Assembly: GCF_003590855.1 (NCBI RefSeq)
Contig: NZ_QYUP01000126.1
Coordinates: 1-61,569, forward strand
Reading direction: 5' to 3'
Origin: Massilia cavernae
GTDB lineage: Bacteria > Pseudomonadota > Gammaproteobacteria > Burkholderiales > Burkholderiaceae_D
Length of the DNA stretch: 61,569 nucleotides
Under the pieces are notes generated by a model. The model saw nothing but the letters and a program-made list of their open reading frames with translations, had not been told where the DNA came from and made no database searches. How positions within the stretch are numbered: position 1 is the first letter of the stretch; each line of letters starts with the position of its first letter. Positions 1 to 8,722 of the stretch are shown piece after piece. The position numbers and the translations under genes were made by a program.

Positions 1-94
1 CAAAACAGAAGAGATCAACCGGCGTTTGGCCGAAGCGCAGGCGGAATTGCCGAGCGCGATTGACAGCGCCAAGGAAGCGGAAGAAGATACGCAC

Positions 95-523
95 ATGACC
101 ACGCCAACACGAGAAGAGATCGACGCCAAGCTTGAGAACATAGAACTCAGGATGGATGGTCGTGTCCGCTCCATAGAGGGGAAGATCGACGCCTTCATTG
201 CAACGATAACCGGGCAGCAGCAGGCAGTGACTGCGACGCTTGCAGGTCATCAGCAAACGATGGCATCGCTTGCGGAACGTGCGGCCGCTGCAGCCGAAAC
301 CGCAGCAGCCGCAGCCGATCGCGCTGGCGGCCTCAAGCAGACTCTTTGGATCACGTCGCTTACGACCGTCCTTTCGGTCCTCGGCATCGCGCTCGCCGCA
401 TACCTCGGGACTCAGCAGTCTAATATGTCTATCGTGCAAACCACGCTTGGCGCCTTTGAGGCGGGCCGATCTGCAGCAGAAAAAGCACCGGCACCTGTTC
501 CCGCTGAGCCTAGGGCAAAATAA
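95..523 (+). CDS. Small coiled-coil protein with one membrane segment
   Basis: Product of about 142 residues with no assigned function. It starts with TREEIDAKLENIELRMDGR, a heptad-like stretch, continues through an alanine-rich helix, has one hydrophobic segment (about WITSLTTVLSVLGIALAAYL) and ends in a short Pro/Ala-rich tail. This architecture is common among short membrane-anchored coiled-coil proteins of betaproteobacteria. I chose the ATG at 95 because a purine-rich AGGAAGCGGAAGAAG lies just upstream. The same frame is open back to the window edge, with an upstream TTG at 26, so a longer or fused product cannot be excluded. Confidence 0.6.
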   Translation: MTTPTREEIDAKLENIELRMDGRVRSIEGKIDAFIATITGQQQAVTATLAGHQQTMASLAERAAAAAETAAAAADRAGGLKQTLWITSLTTVLSVLGIALAAYLGTQQSNMSIVQTTLGAFEAGRSAAEKAPAPVPAEPRAK

Positions 524-548
524 GCAATGCGCCGGCAGTGACGTTAAC

Positions 549-1576
549 ATGCCGCCATTTCTAACTGCCAAGAACGTAAAACCCTTTTATTCTCAATCTA
601 ACCGTACAGAGATAACCTTTCTCGGCGGGCAGCACGTGGTCGCTGTCGCAAAGTCCAGCCGATACCTCACCGCCGCGGTCGCCGCCGTCCCGGTCGACTA
701 CCTCAGCTCGCGCACGAAGGAAGCGGCGCGGCGGCTGGTGCCGGCGGGCGTTGTTGCCGGCCTCGTGCTGGCCACGTCGGTGCTGCTGCTGGCGCGCATG
801 CAGCTGTCGATTCCTTCGGCCATCAGGGCGGGCCTGAAGCGGCGCGAGTTCTTCCTGCTGTACCAGCCGATCGTCGACCTGCAGACCGGCGAAGTGGTAG
901 GCGCCGAGGCGCTGATCCGCTGGCAGCGTTCGGAAGGCGAACTTGTCGGGCCGGAGATGTTCATCCCAATCGTGGAGAAAGACGAGCTGATCCTGGAGCT
1001 CACGCGGCGCGTGTTCGAACTGGTGGCTCACGATACGGGCGACTTCCTGAAACGCCACCCTGGCTTTCACATCGCCGTCAACCTGCCTGCCGCGGACCTG
1101 CATTCGCCCCAGCTTGCCGCCACGCTCGACCCCTGCTTGCAGAGACTGGCGCCGCGCCGGGCAACGTGGTCCTCGAAATGACCGAGCGCGGGCTGCTCGA
1201 CCTCGGTGCCGCGCGCGAGGCAACGCGCGACATCCGTGCCAAGGGCTACCGGGTCGCCATCGACGACTTCGGCACCGGCTATTCCAGCCTGTCCTACCTC
1301 GAAACACTGGAGGTCGATTCCCTCAAGATCGACAAGAGCTTCATCGAAGCCATCGCCACCGAGGCGCCGACCAGCCATGTGGTCCAGCACATCATCGAGA
1401 TGGCCAAGAGCCTGAAGCTGAACATGGTTGTGGAAGGCGTGGAGACCGAGGGGCAGGCGCAATTCCTGCGCCAGCGCGGCGTGCACTACGCGCAGGGATG
1501 GCTGTTCGGAAGGCCGATGCCCTTCGCCGACGTCGTGCAGCGGATGGCGGCGCCCATCGCCGCCAGTGAACACTGA
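549..1576 (+). pseudogene. 5'-truncated, frameshifted CSS-motif EAL phosphodiesterase
   Basis: This is the remainder of a c-di-GMP phosphodiesterase. What survives is the last part of a CSS-type periplasmic sensor (from about [18 protein letters not shown]), a transmembrane helix near 736-800, and an EAL domain with [47 protein letters not shown] and VVEGVET. The first roughly 200 residues expected of the family are absent; an unrelated gene occupies that DNA. The reading frame also breaks at the C run 1130-1133: restoring one C gives [19 protein letters not shown] and joins both halves. The 5' loss looks genuine. The single-base break may be a sequencing error, as in pheT. An in-frame ATG lies at 549, but the product would lack the complete sensor. 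Confidence 0.8.
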
Positions 1577-1911
1577 ACCGATTTAGGGCAGGGAGTGAAA
1601 GGAGTCGGACGCGTAGCGCCCGCAGCCGTCCAAGCAAAAAATGTGTTGAACCTTGTTGTTGGTTCACGGTCAAATTTTATAAGTGCCGCAGTAAGCGATT
1701 ACGCGCTGGGGCATGGTTCACCAGTACCGCATTTTCCAAGCCGCAGTCGCCATCGGCGAGGTCGAAAGATATCCTGCGGATTGAATAAGAAGCTGGGCTC
1801 GTTTCAGCCGGCTTCCGTCTGGGGCATCAGACGCCAGCAGTGGGAATCCCCTTCCGTTCACGAAGGGGAGGATGTCAAGCAGGCCACCATCGTCACCGTG
1901 CGCGGCTGAGA
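1577..1911. other. Intergenic stretch without a supported gene
   Basis: No convincing gene is visible in these 335 bases. A small inverted repeat, CCCCTTC/GAAGGGG, lies at 1848-1868 with a 7-base loop. The last 40 bases read on the + strand as EDVKQATIVTVRG followed by a stop, which looks coding-like and could be the tail of a lost gene. I cannot name it. Confidence 0.4.
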
Positions 1912-2793
1912 TCAGGCCGGCGCCGCGGCGCCGGCCGATTGCCTTCCCAGCACAAGGAAACCGAAAGCGGTCGCCAGCACGTACATGCTGACGGAATAGA
2001 TCGCCGCCGGCAGCATCAGCTGGAAGTCGCCCAGCACCGACACCGCCACGAAAATTGCCAGCGTCGAGTTATGGATGCCGATTTCGTAGCCGATCGCAAT
2101 CGCGTTCGGCTTGTCGAGGCCCATCATGCGCGGCACGTAGTAGCCCAGTCCCAGGCTGAAGGCGTTGAAGGCGATCACGGCCAGGCCGATGGAGGCGAAC
2201 GAGGCGGTCAGCGCCGTCCATTCCTTGGCGATGGCGATGGTCGCCAGCGCGGCCAGCACCACCATCGAGAAGCGCTTCATCGGCTTGTCCATGCGCGCGG
2301 CAAACTGTGGCGCGCGGCTCTTCACGAACATGCCGATCACCACTGGAACGAGCACGATGCCGATCACCTCGACCACCTTCGCGGTCTGCATCGGCACCAC
2401 TTGGCCGGTTCTGGCGAAGGTCTCGATGGCGAAGTTCGCGATCAGCGGCAGGCTGACGATGGAGAGCAGGGTATTGATGGCGGTGAGCGAAATATTCATC
2501 GCCACATTGCCGCCGAACAGGTGGCTGAACAGGTTGGCCGACACGCCGCCGGGCGAGGCCGCCAGCAGCATCAGGCCGACGGCGTAGATTGGCGCTACGC
2601 CGAGGCCGACGATCAGGCCGTAGCAGATAGCCGGCAGCACCAGGGTTTGCAGGACAAGCGCCAGCACGACAGCCTTGGGATGGCCGAGCAGGCGCCGGAA
2701 GTCGCCCAGCGTGAGCGACAGGCCAAGGCCGAACATGATCAGGGCGAGCGCGCCGATCAGCAGGGTGGGCAGCAGCGTAATGAAATTGCTCAT
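1912..2793 (-). CDS. Bile acid:sodium symporter (BASS) family transporter
   Basis: A 293-residue, highly hydrophobic protein with about nine or ten membrane helices. The segment LLAASPGGVSANLFSHL matches the conserved SPGG.xSN region of the BASS family, and a second signature lies in GYEIGIHNSTLAIFVAVSVL near residue 240. Members carry organic anions such as bile acids, pyruvate, pantothenate precursors or keto acids with sodium. The substrate here cannot be told from sequence. The gene stands alone, with an ATG at 2793 preceded by AAGGAGAC. Length agrees with the family. Confidence 0.88.
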   Translation of the reverse strand: MSNFITLLPTLLIGALALIMFGLGLSLTLGDFRRLLGHPKAVVLALVLQTLVLPAICYGLIVGLGVAPIYAVGLMLLAASPGGVSANLFSHLFGGNVAMNISLTAINTLLSIVSLPLIANFAIETFARTGQVVPMQTAKVVEVIGIVLVPVVIGMFVKSRAPQFAARMDKPMKRFSMVVLAALATIAIAKEWTALTASFASIGLAVIAFNAFSLGLGYYVPRMMGLDKPNAIAIGYEIGIHNSTLAIFVAVSVLGDFQLMLPAAIYSVSMYVLATAFGFLVLGRQSAGAAAPA

Positions 2794-2868
2794 TCAAGTC
2801 TCCTTATTTTTGGTTGGAATTTGAAGCGAATGCAATTTGTTCGAACTACCGGAAGCGTGGTCCCTGGC

Positions 2869-2927
2869 GCGCAGGAATTCGTCCACGGTCGGGTATAGCA
2901 CCCGGAACGACTGGCCGTCAAGTTCGC
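2869..2927 (-). pseudogene. Relic of a PAS domain, near-copy of part of the neighbouring PAS-LuxR gene
   Basis: These 59 bases align without gaps to 3788-3846 inside the PAS-LuxR gene, with 54 of 59 identical and all five differences being transitions. Read on the minus strand they give RELDGQSFRVLYPTVDEFLR, against CELDGQSFQVLYPTADEFLR in the intact gene. No other part of a PAS or LuxR gene is recognisable around it. It is best explained as the last piece of a duplicated paralogue, most of which has been deleted or eroded. Confidence 0.75.
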
Positions 2928-3027
2928 GGAGGCGCATACTTCAGGTACGGACATGGCCCTCGTCGACAGGCTGACCAAGAGGAGCCACCTACCGGGTTGG
3001 ACATTGCCCACTTGGAAGGAGATTGAA

Positions 3028-3399
3028 ATGCCGAAATTTCTATTTGAAGCGAACTATCTCAGCGAAGGCCTGAATGGCCTGATCAAGGAGGGCGGAACCC
3101 GCCGGCTTGGCGCCGTCGAGGAGTTGTTCAAGTCGCTTGGAGGAACGGTTGAAGCCTTTTATTTTGCGTTTGGCGACCGGGACGTCTATATCATCGGCGA
3201 ACTGCCTGACAACGCGGCGGCCGCGGCACTTTCGATCAGGGTGAATGCAGCTGGAGTGACTACGCTCAAGACAACTGTGCTGCTGACGCCGCAGGAGGTT
3301 GACGATGCCGTGAAGAAGACCGCCGTTTACCGGCCACCCGGACGCGACCTTGAACCCGAAGTGGCGAATTGGGAAGGTGAGGGCGGGCACCTGGTGTAA
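3028..3399 (+). CDS. GYD domain protein
   Basis: Protein of 123 residues matching the GYD family of small alpha/beta proteins, often annotated as of unknown function. Recognisable features are the opening MPKFLFEANYLSEGLNGLI, the KEGGTRRLGAVEELFKSLGG segment and the central FYFAFGDRDVYIIGELPD. The ATG at 3028 is preceded by AAGGAGA at a good distance; an in-frame start at 2953 would add 25 residues without family similarity. It converges on the PAS-LuxR gene, which ends 16 bases downstream. Function is not known. Confidence 0.85.
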   Translation: MPKFLFEANYLSEGLNGLIKEGGTRRLGAVEELFKSLGGTVEAFYFAFGDRDVYIIGELPDNAAAAALSIRVNAAGVTTLKTTVLLTPQEVDDAVKKTAVYRPPGRDLEPEVANWEGEGGHLV

Positions 3400-3415
3400 G
3401 CGGCATCCCTGATTC

Positions 3416-3976
3416 TTAACGCGACACTCCCACCAGCTTGTGCACCAGCTCGGACGAGGTCGCCGCGCTGAACTTGCGCATCAGCTTGGCGCGGTGCATT
3501 TCCACCGTGCGCGGGCTGAGGCCTGTGTCGCGCGCGATGATCTTGCTGGTCTTGCCTTCGACCAACAACGCCGCCACTTCGCGCTCGCGCGGCGTCAGCT
3601 CGGCCGTCACCGGACGTTTCTCGCTGACATCCTCGAACGTCCACACGCCGGCGCCCAGCGGTTGCTTCGGGTCGAGCGCGCGGCCGCTCACGTGACACCA
3701 GAACAGCTCGCCGTTGGCGCGGCGCATGATGCGCTCGTCCGAGTAGCGCCCGCGCGTATTCATGATCGGGATGATGCGGTCGCCGGTGCGCAGGAATTCG
3801 TCCGCGGTCGGGTACAGTACCTGGAACGACTGGCCGTCGAGTTCGCAGCTGCCGTAGCCGAACATCGAGGCCAGCGCGTCGTTGCAGGCCTGGATCACGC
3901 GGTCGACCGAGATGCACATGCCCACGGGCGCGTATTTGAAAATCGTTTCGTAATCAATAGCGTAGGATACGGTCAT
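3416..3976 (-). CDS. PAS domain LuxR-type transcriptional regulator
   Basis: A 186-residue regulator. Residues about 8-115 form a PAS fold (IFKYAPVGMCISVDRVIQAC near the start, GVWTFEDVSEKR at the end), and residues about 125-185 form a LuxR/FixJ helix-turn-helix (LTPREREVAALLVEGKTSK, then GLSPRTVEMHRAKLMRKF). There is no receiver domain, so the PAS domain probably senses a ligand or the redox state directly. It lies divergent to scoAB, 122 bases away, so control of that operon is possible but not shown. A 59-base near-copy of its PAS region lies at 2869-2927. Confidence 0.88.
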   Translation of the reverse strand: MTVSYAIDYETIFKYAPVGMCISVDRVIQACNDALASMFGYGSCELDGQSFQVLYPTADEFLRTGDRIIPIMNTRGRYSDERIMRRANGELFWCHVSGRALDPKQPLGAGVWTFEDVSEKRPVTAELTPREREVAALLVEGKTSKIIARDTGLSPRTVEMHRAKLMRKFSAATSSELVHKLVGVSR

Positions 3977-4098
3977 CTGAGAAAAATTAAGCGGCGCAGG
4001 GTGTAGGGTTGCAGGTATTTCTACGGTATTGTACTTTTGGCTGCCGTATTTTATGCTGAGAATCTACTCAGCAGTTAACCATAAAAAGGGACACAGGA

Positions 4099-4797
4099 AT
4101 GAATAAAGTTTATCCTGATGCGGCGTCTGCGCTGGACGGCATCGTCAAGGACGGCCAGACCATCGCGGTGGGCGGCTTCGGTTTGTGCGGCATTCCCGAG
4201 GAACTGATCCTCGCGCTGCGCGACTCCGGCGTTACCGGACTGACCGCCATCTCCAACAATGCGGGCGTCGACGACTTCGGCCTCGGCCAGCTGCTGACCA
4301 CCCGCCAGATCAAGAAGATGATCTCGTCCTACGTCGGCGAAAACAAGGAATTCGCGCGCCAGTACCTGGCCGGCGAACTCGAACTCGAATTCACCCCGCA
4401 AGGCACGCTGGCTGAAAAGCTGCGCGCGGGCGGCGCCGGCATTCCGGCCTTCTTCACCAAGACCGGCGTCGGCACCATCGTCGCGGACGGCAAGGAAGTG
4501 CGCGAATTCGACGGCGAGCAGTACGTGATGGAACGCAGCCTGGTAGCCGACGTGTCGCTGGTCAAGGCCTACATGGCCGACCGCGCGGGCAACCTGGTGT
4601 TCCGCAAAACCGCACGCAACTTCAACCCGAACGTCGCGATGGCCGGCAAGATCACCATCGTCGAAGTCGAAAAGCTGGTCGAGGTAGGCGAGATCGATCC
4701 GGACCAGGTGCACCTGCCGAGCATCTTCGTGCAGCGCATCGTCGTCAACCCAACGCCGGAAAAGCGCATCGAACAGCGCACCGTGCGTGCCAACTAA
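4099..4797 (+). CDS. scoA: 3-oxoacid CoA-transferase, subunit A
   Basis: Alpha subunit (232 residues) of succinyl-CoA:3-ketoacid CoA-transferase, which moves CoA from succinyl-CoA to acetoacetate so that ketone bodies and products of polyhydroxybutyrate breakdown can be used. The family I signature for subunit A is visible in [18 protein letters not shown]. Further conserved blocks are [15 protein letters not shown] and [18 protein letters not shown]. The subunit B gene follows 20 bases later, so the pair is an operon. A PAS-LuxR gene is divergent upstream. The 3-hydroxybutyrate dehydrogenase at 14821-15615 would supply acetoacetate. Confidence 0.93.
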   Translation: MNKVYPDAASALDGIVKDGQTIAVGGFGLCGIPEELILALRDSGVTGLTAISNNAGVDDFGLGQLLTTRQIKKMISSYVGENKEFARQYLAGELELEFTPQGTLAEKLRAGGAGIPAFFTKTGVGTIVADGKEVREFDGEQYVMERSLVADVSLVKAYMADRAGNLVFRKTARNFNPNVAMAGKITIVEVEKLVEVGEIDPDQVHLPSIFVQRIVVNPTPEKRIEQRTVRAN

Positions 4798-4817
4798 GAC
4801 AGCATTCGGAGAAGAAC

Positions 4818-5468
4818 ATGGCTTGGACTCGTGATCAAATGGCCGCGCGCGCGGCGAAAGAATTGCAAGACGGTTTCTATGTGAACCTGGGCATCGGCCT
4901 GCCGACCCTGGTGGCCAACTACGTTCCGCAGGATATCGAAGTGTTCCTGCAGTCGGAAAACGGCCTGCTCGGCATCGGCCCGTTCCCGACCGAGGCGGAA
5001 GTCGATGCTGACCTGATCAACGCCGGCAAGCAGACCGTGACGGCGCTTCCTGGCTCGGCGTACTTCAGCTCGGCCGACTCCTTTGGCATGATCCGCGGCG
5101 GCAAGATCAACCTGGCGATCCTCGGCGCGATGCAGGTGTCGGAAAAGGGCGACCTGGCCAACTGGATGATCCCAGGCAAGATGGTCAAGGGCATGGGCGG
5201 CGCGATGGACCTGGTGGCGGGCGTCAAGCGCGTGGTTGTCGTGATGGAGCATGTAGCGACGGCCAAGGACGGCAGCACCTCGCCGAAGATCCTGCACAAG
5301 TGCGACCTGCCGCTGACCGGCGTGGGGGTGGTGGACCTGATCATTACCGACCTGGGTGTGATCGAAGTGACCGAGGGCGGGTTGAAGCTGGTTGAACTGG
5401 CGCCTGGCGTGACCAGGGAGCAGGTACAGCAGGCTACGCAGGCGGAGCTGGACGTATCGGCAGTGTAA
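4818..5468 (+). CDS. scoB: 3-oxoacid CoA-transferase, subunit B
   Basis: Beta subunit (216 residues) of the same CoA-transferase. The catalytic glutamate lies in [10 protein letters not shown] (about residue 51), where a glutamyl-CoA thioester forms during transfer. Other conserved parts are [17 protein letters not shown] and [18 protein letters not shown]. The start ATG at 4818 has GGAGAAG upstream. An intrinsic terminator follows at 5491-5519. Length is as usual for bacterial ScoB. Confidence 0.93.
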   Translation: MAWTRDQMAARAAKELQDGFYVNLGIGLPTLVANYVPQDIEVFLQSENGLLGIGPFPTEAEVDADLINAGKQTVTALPGSAYFSSADSFGMIRGGKINLAILGAMQVSEKGDLANWMIPGKMVKGMGGAMDLVAGVKRVVVVMEHVATAKDGSTSPKILHKCDLPLTGVGVVDLIITDLGVIEVTEGGLKLVELAPGVTREQVQQATQAELDVSAV

Positions 5469-5490
5469 TCGGCTGAAAGCTGGAATGGGA

Positions 5491-5519
5491 ACGGGGTGCG
5501 AAGTGCGCCCCGTTTTCGT
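5491..5519 (+). terminator. Intrinsic terminator after scoB
   Basis: The arms AACGGGGTGC and GCGCCCCGTT (one G-T pair) enclose GAAGT and run into TTTTCGTTTT. It lies between the ends of scoB and the convergent bufferin operon and may serve both directions. Confidence 0.7.
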
Positions 5520-5558
5520 TTTCGCCGCGGCGTTGTGCGCTACCCTCTGAAAGCGTGC

Positions 5559-6038
5559 TCACTTGACCCCGATCAGGCGATCGACCGAAGCTGGTCCTGC
5601 GCCGTGGGCGATCAGGTAGAGCAGCAATCCGGCCCATGACAGGTGGGTCGGCCATGCATCCGGATACACGAAGATCTGGATTACGGCAGTCATGCCGAGC
5701 AATGCAAGCGCGGAAAGGCGCGTGATCAGGCCGAGCACCAGCAGGAGCGGGAACAGGTGTTCGGCATAGGTGGCCAGGTGCGCGGCGATCTCGGGCGGAA
5801 TCAGCGGCACCTTGTACTCGTCGCGAAAAAGCGCGTAGGCGCTGTCGTTTACCGTCAGGAAACCGTCGACTTTGGTGCGGCCCGAGTAGAAGAAAACTGC
5901 CGCTATCGCGAAGCGGTCAATGAGCGCAAGCGAGGTGTGGTTGATCAGCTTTGCCAGCGTATCGGCAGCCCGGTTCCAGCGTCCCCGAATGCCGCCAACG
6001 GTGACGGTTTCGGCAGCGGTAGTGGCGGCGTGGTTCAT
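5559..6038 (-). CDS. bufD1: DoxX family membrane protein of the bufferin operon
   Basis: A 159-residue DoxX-type protein with about four membrane helices. Conserved pieces include [20 protein letters not shown], then the [21 protein letters not shown] helix region and [12 protein letters not shown] near the end. It is the last gene of the operon, starting 12 bases after bufC. DoxX genes often close DUF2282/DUF692/DUF2063 operons and are thought to act in the membrane in handling the metallophore or redox state, but the exact role is not established. The buf symbol rests on the gene neighbourhood. Confidence 0.8.
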   Translation of the reverse strand: MNHAATTAAETVTVGGIRGRWNRAADTLAKLINHTSLALIDRFAIAAVFFYSGRTKVDGFLTVNDSAYALFRDEYKVPLIPPEIAAHLATYAEHLFPLLLVLGLITRLSALALLGMTAVIQIFVYPDAWPTHLSWAGLLLYLIAHGAGPASVDRLIGVK

Positions 6039-6050
6039 GATGACTCCTTT

Positions 6051-6827
6051 TTAGGATTGCTTGCAGGTTCCGCCGATGCGGCCGAATGCGCCTGCCTCAA
6101 GCAGCGTGGAGAGCAGTTGCGCGAGGTCGGTATCTGGTCGCGCGTTGAGCGCTGCAGTTGCCGCGTCGGCCAGCGGGTTGCTGGCCATGCAAGCGTCAAG
6201 GAATGCGCAGCCCCCTGCATCGAGCGCGATCCATGCGACCGCCCCGCGCGGTCGCGTCAGTAGTACGCCTTCACCCTGCCACGCGATCTCGCTGCCATCG
6301 TCGAGCGCCTCTCGGTTTCTTCGCCAGATCGTGTAAATCGGCTGCTCCGCAAACCAGCTCCAATGCGCGCTTGCGTGCGGGTGCAGCACTGTGCCGGCGA
6401 GCGCGTCCGGGTCGAGGCCGGAGAGCGCGGCGGGGTCGAGCGGTAATTCGTCGCATGCCGCATGCGCCTCGGTCCACAAGCGGTCGAGCCGCGCCACATC
6501 GGGCAGGTAGGACAAATCGGCGGCGGGTTCGAAACGCGCCAGGAACTCCGCAAATCCTGCGCCGTAATACAGCATGCGCGCGTCTTGGGGCGGCTGTAAG
6601 CGAACATACGTTGCGGCGGCGGCGCGAAACCATTCCTCGCCGACCAGCCGTGCCACCGACGGATAGTTGGCCTGCAAGGCGTCGATGCAGCCCTTCAAGA
6701 CGGTGTTGCGGTAGACCGAGAACCCAGGCTGACGCGCCAAGGCGGCGATTTCAGGCACGGCGTCAGGTTCCGATGTCGCCAGCGCCTGCGCAAAGTGATC
6801 CTGGAATTGAGCGAGGCTGGTAATCAT
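6051..6827 (-). CDS. bufC1: DUF2063 partner protein (HvfC/BufC family)
   Basis: A 258-residue protein of the DUF2063 (putative DNA-binding) family. The N-terminal domain shows ALARQPGFSVYRNTVLKGC followed by ALQANYPSVARLVGEEWFR, and then PPQDARMLYYGAGFAEFL, the usual signature. In characterised MNIO systems this protein forms a complex with the DUF692 enzyme and helps to recruit the precursor peptide. The ATG at 6827 overlaps the bufB stop (ATGA), implying translational coupling; an in-frame ATG at 6848 would add seven residues and lie inside bufB. One gene closer to the promoter is the enzyme, and DoxX follows. Confidence 0.88.
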   Translation of the reverse strand: MITSLAQFQDHFAQALATSEPDAVPEIAALARQPGFSVYRNTVLKGCIDALQANYPSVARLVGEEWFRAAAATYVRLQPPQDARMLYYGAGFAEFLARFEPAADLSYLPDVARLDRLWTEAHAACDELPLDPAALSGLDPDALAGTVLHPHASAHWSWFAEQPIYTIWRRNREALDDGSEIAWQGEGVLLTRPRGAVAWIALDAGGCAFLDACMASNPLADAATAALNARPDTDLAQLLSTLLEAGAFGRIGGTCKQS

Positions 6828-7669
6828 CCGCAGGCTTCCTTTGCACATGACGAATGCGCCAAGGCTTGCGCGCTATCACGCTCGGCCAGCAAGACATCGA
6901 ACTCGGGCAGATTGTCGTCGCGTTCGATCAAGGTCGGGCGCGGACCGATGCGGCCGATCAGCCGCTTGTAAAGCGCCCATACTTCAGGCGCGACGGGCAT
7001 ATCGTGCGAATCGATGAGCAGCGCGGCGCCCAGGTTCGGGTCGGGAGTATGGCCAGCAAGGTGAATTTCCATTACCGGTTCGGCGGGAAAACGGTCAATA
7101 TAGTCCGTCGCCGAATAGCCGAGATTGCGCGCCCCAACGTAGACGTTGTTGACATCGAGAAGAAGTCCGCAGCCGGTTCGCTTGGCGAGTTCGGCAAGAA
7201 AGTCGACTTCTTCCCATGCGTGGCCATCGATATGCACGTAATGTGCAGGGTTTTCGATGGCGATGCGTCGAGCGAGCGTCGCTTGCGTACGCGCGATGTT
7301 GTCGGCGATGCGCGACAATGCTTCGTTCGTTCTCGGGAAAGGCAGCAGGTCGGGGTGGTAAGCGCCGCGCAAGGCGGACCAGGCGAGGTGTTCCGATATC
7401 AGAGCCGGTTCGATGCGATTCGCAAGTAAAGTAAGCCGTTCGAGGTGCGTCGCATCTGGCGCGGCATCGGCGGCCAGCGAGAGCGCGACACCGTGCAGGG
7501 AAATCGGGTGCACGGCCCGGATGGCCTCAAGCCATCCGAGACGTGGGCCGCCTGCGACAAAATAGTTCTCGGGGTGCACCTCGAACCACAATCCATCGGC
7601 GCGGCAGGCCAGCGCCGCTTCATAATGTTGCGGCTTCAGGCCAAGCCCTGCTGTCAGGATTGCGGTCAT
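6824..7669 (-). CDS. bufB1: Multinuclear non-heme iron oxygenase for bufferin maturation (DUF692)
   Basis: A 281-residue DUF692 (MNIO) enzyme with a TIM-barrel fold. Family members oxidise cysteines of a precursor peptide, in bufferins to thiooxazole-type rings. Probable iron ligands are in SLHGVALSL, ISEHLAW, AIENPAHYV, GLLLDVNNVYV, MEIHLAGHTPD, IDSHDMPV and LIERDDNLPEFD. The start lies 27 bases after the end of bufA1, and the end overlaps bufC1. Its expected substrate is the peptide encoded immediately upstream. Length and motif order are normal for the family. Confidence 0.92.
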   Translation of the reverse strand: MTAILTAGLGLKPQHYEAALACRADGLWFEVHPENYFVAGGPRLGWLEAIRAVHPISLHGVALSLAADAAPDATHLERLTLLANRIEPALISEHLAWSALRGAYHPDLLPFPRTNEALSRIADNIARTQATLARRIAIENPAHYVHIDGHAWEEVDFLAELAKRTGCGLLLDVNNVYVGARNLGYSATDYIDRFPAEPVMEIHLAGHTPDPNLGAALLIDSHDMPVAPEVWALYKRLIGRIGPRPTLIERDDNLPEFDVLLAERDSAQALAHSSCAKEACG

Positions 7670-7696
7670 GTTGGCGAGATGCGTATAGTGAGGGCT

Positions 7697-7984
7697 TTAG
7701 CTCTTGATCGGTTGAAGCGAACCGTTGCCCTTTGGTGTCTTGATGCTGGTGCAAGTACCGGCAGGGACGTGTTTCCAGGAGTTGCCTTGATAATCCATTT
7801 TCGATGTTCCGGCACAAGTGGTGCCAGGGCCGGCGGCGCAGTCGTTCTTGCCTGCATGTGAAACGCCATAGCATTTTTCCATGGCGGGCTTGCTGTCGGT
7901 GGCTTTCTTGTCCTGTGCCTGTGTGACGCCCGAGGCAAGGGCGGCAACAGTAAAGGCTGCAACGGCGAGAGTACGGGTTTCCAT
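7697..7984 (-). CDS. bufA1: Bufferin precursor peptide (DUF2282)
   Basis: A 95-residue exported precursor. It has an N-terminal signal sequence of about 24 residues (ending near TQAQD) and a core with four cysteines at 38, 49, 57 and 78, in EKCYG, KNDCA, TTCAG and AGTCTS. This pattern matches the DUF2282 bufferin-1 family, periplasmic peptides whose cysteines are modified by the DUF692 enzyme and which bind copper and perhaps other metals. I chose the ATG at 7984 because AGGAG precedes it and the signal peptide then starts cleanly. It is first in the operon, with a SigF-type promoter at 8068-8093. That it binds metal here is inferred from the family. Confidence 0.88.
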   Translation of the reverse strand: METRTLAVAAFTVAALASGVTQAQDKKATDSKPAMEKCYGVSHAGKNDCAAGPGTTCAGTSKMDYQGNSWKHVPAGTCTSIKTPKGNGSLQPIKS

Positions 7985-8067
7985 GATAAGGCTCCTGTGA
8001 ATGGTTGTTGAGAGGCAGCCCGCCCAGATCCGATAAAGTCGTAGGAAGCCGGCGGTCTGCATGGTAA

Positions 8068-8093
8068 TTCGCTTGAAAGTGGGCGCAGGTTAC
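8068..8093 (-). promoter_or_regulatory. SigF-type ECF promoter of the bufferin operon
   Basis: Read on the minus strand, GTAACC (8093-8088), 16 bases, then CGAA (8071-8068). It is the same as the element in front of the sigma gene at 8131-8156 and agrees with the GTAACC-N16-CGAA consensus I recall for Caulobacter SigF. It lies about 85 bases upstream of the bufA1 start. Confidence 0.85.
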
Positions 8094-8130
8094 AAGGACG
8101 ATCATGATTCTTATTTTTTAGATGCCACCT

Positions 8131-8156
8131 GTAACCAGATGCGAAAAATTGACGAA
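8131..8156 (+). promoter_or_regulatory. SigF-type ECF promoter of the sigma/anti-sigma operon
   Basis: GTAACC at 8131-8136, a 16-base spacer and CGAA at 8153-8156, 20 bases before the sigma factor ATG. It is divergent from, and matches, the element at 8068-8093. This implies that the sigma factor transcribes its own gene. Confidence 0.85.
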
Positions 8157-8176
8157 TATATCATCAGGGATTTCGC

Positions 8177-8722
8177 ATGAGCGTCAGCGAAGACAGCTTG
8201 CACGGCTTGCTGGTACTTGGCCTTTCGGGTGACAGTACCGCTTATCATGCTTTTCTGATGAAACTCAGTGCCCACTTGCGGGCCTACTTCAGAAAGCGGC
8301 TGGTCCGCTTGCCGGATGAGGTCGAGGACCTGGTCCAGGAAACGTTGCTGGCGGTGCATAACCATCGTCATACCTATGACGCGGACCAACCGCTGACGGC
8401 TTGGATCTACGCGATCGCGCGCTACAAGCTTGCCGATATGCTGCGCCGACGCATGGGGCGAGAGGCGCTGAATGACCCGTTGGATGATGAGAGCGACGTG
8501 CTGGCAGCGTCGGACACCGATGCAGCCGATGCGCGCCGCGACATCGCGAAGTTGCTTGAACAACTGCCCGAGCGGCAGCGCGTGCCGATCCAGTATGTGA
8601 AACTGGATGGCCTGTCGGTCGTTGAGGCGGCCCGGGCGACTGGGATGTCGGAGTCCGCCGTTAAGGTCGGCGTGCATCGCGGCCTGAAGGCGCTCGCGGC
8701 GAAGATGAATGGTGGAAAATGA
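8177..8722 (+). CDS. sigF: ECF sigma factor, SigF-like
   Basis: An 181-residue group IV sigma factor. Region 2 includes [20 protein letters not shown] and [17 protein letters not shown]; region 4 includes [20 protein letters not shown] followed by [20 protein letters not shown]. It overlaps the anti-sigma gene by four bases (ATGA). Position, partner and promoter motif point to the Caulobacter SigF type, which answers metal or chromate stress and drives bufferin operons. The ATG at 8177 lies about 20 bases after the -10 element, so the leader is very short and I see no strong Shine-Dalgarno beyond a nearby AGGG. Confidence 0.9.
   Translation: MSVSEDSLHGLLVLGLSGDSTAYHAFLMKLSAHLRAYFRKRLVRLPDEVEDLVQETLLAVHNHRHTYDADQPLTAWIYAIARYKLADMLRRRMGREALNDPLDDESDVLAASDTDAADARRDIAKLLEQLPERQRVPIQYVKLDGLSVVEAARATGMSESAVKVGVHRGLKALAAKMNGGK

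Noticed and set aside
1595..1909. 104-residue + strand open frame
   Set aside because: No ribosome site, no domain, mixed composition; only its last part looks coding-like.
2814..3026. Short frames on either strand between the BASS and GYD genes
   Set aside because: The only meaningful signal is the PAS fossil at 2869-2927, in a different frame.
7985..8062. Upstream start for the bufferin peptide at 8062
   Set aside because: It would place 26 extra residues before the signal peptide and sits at the predicted transcription start; the ATG at 7984 has AGGAG.
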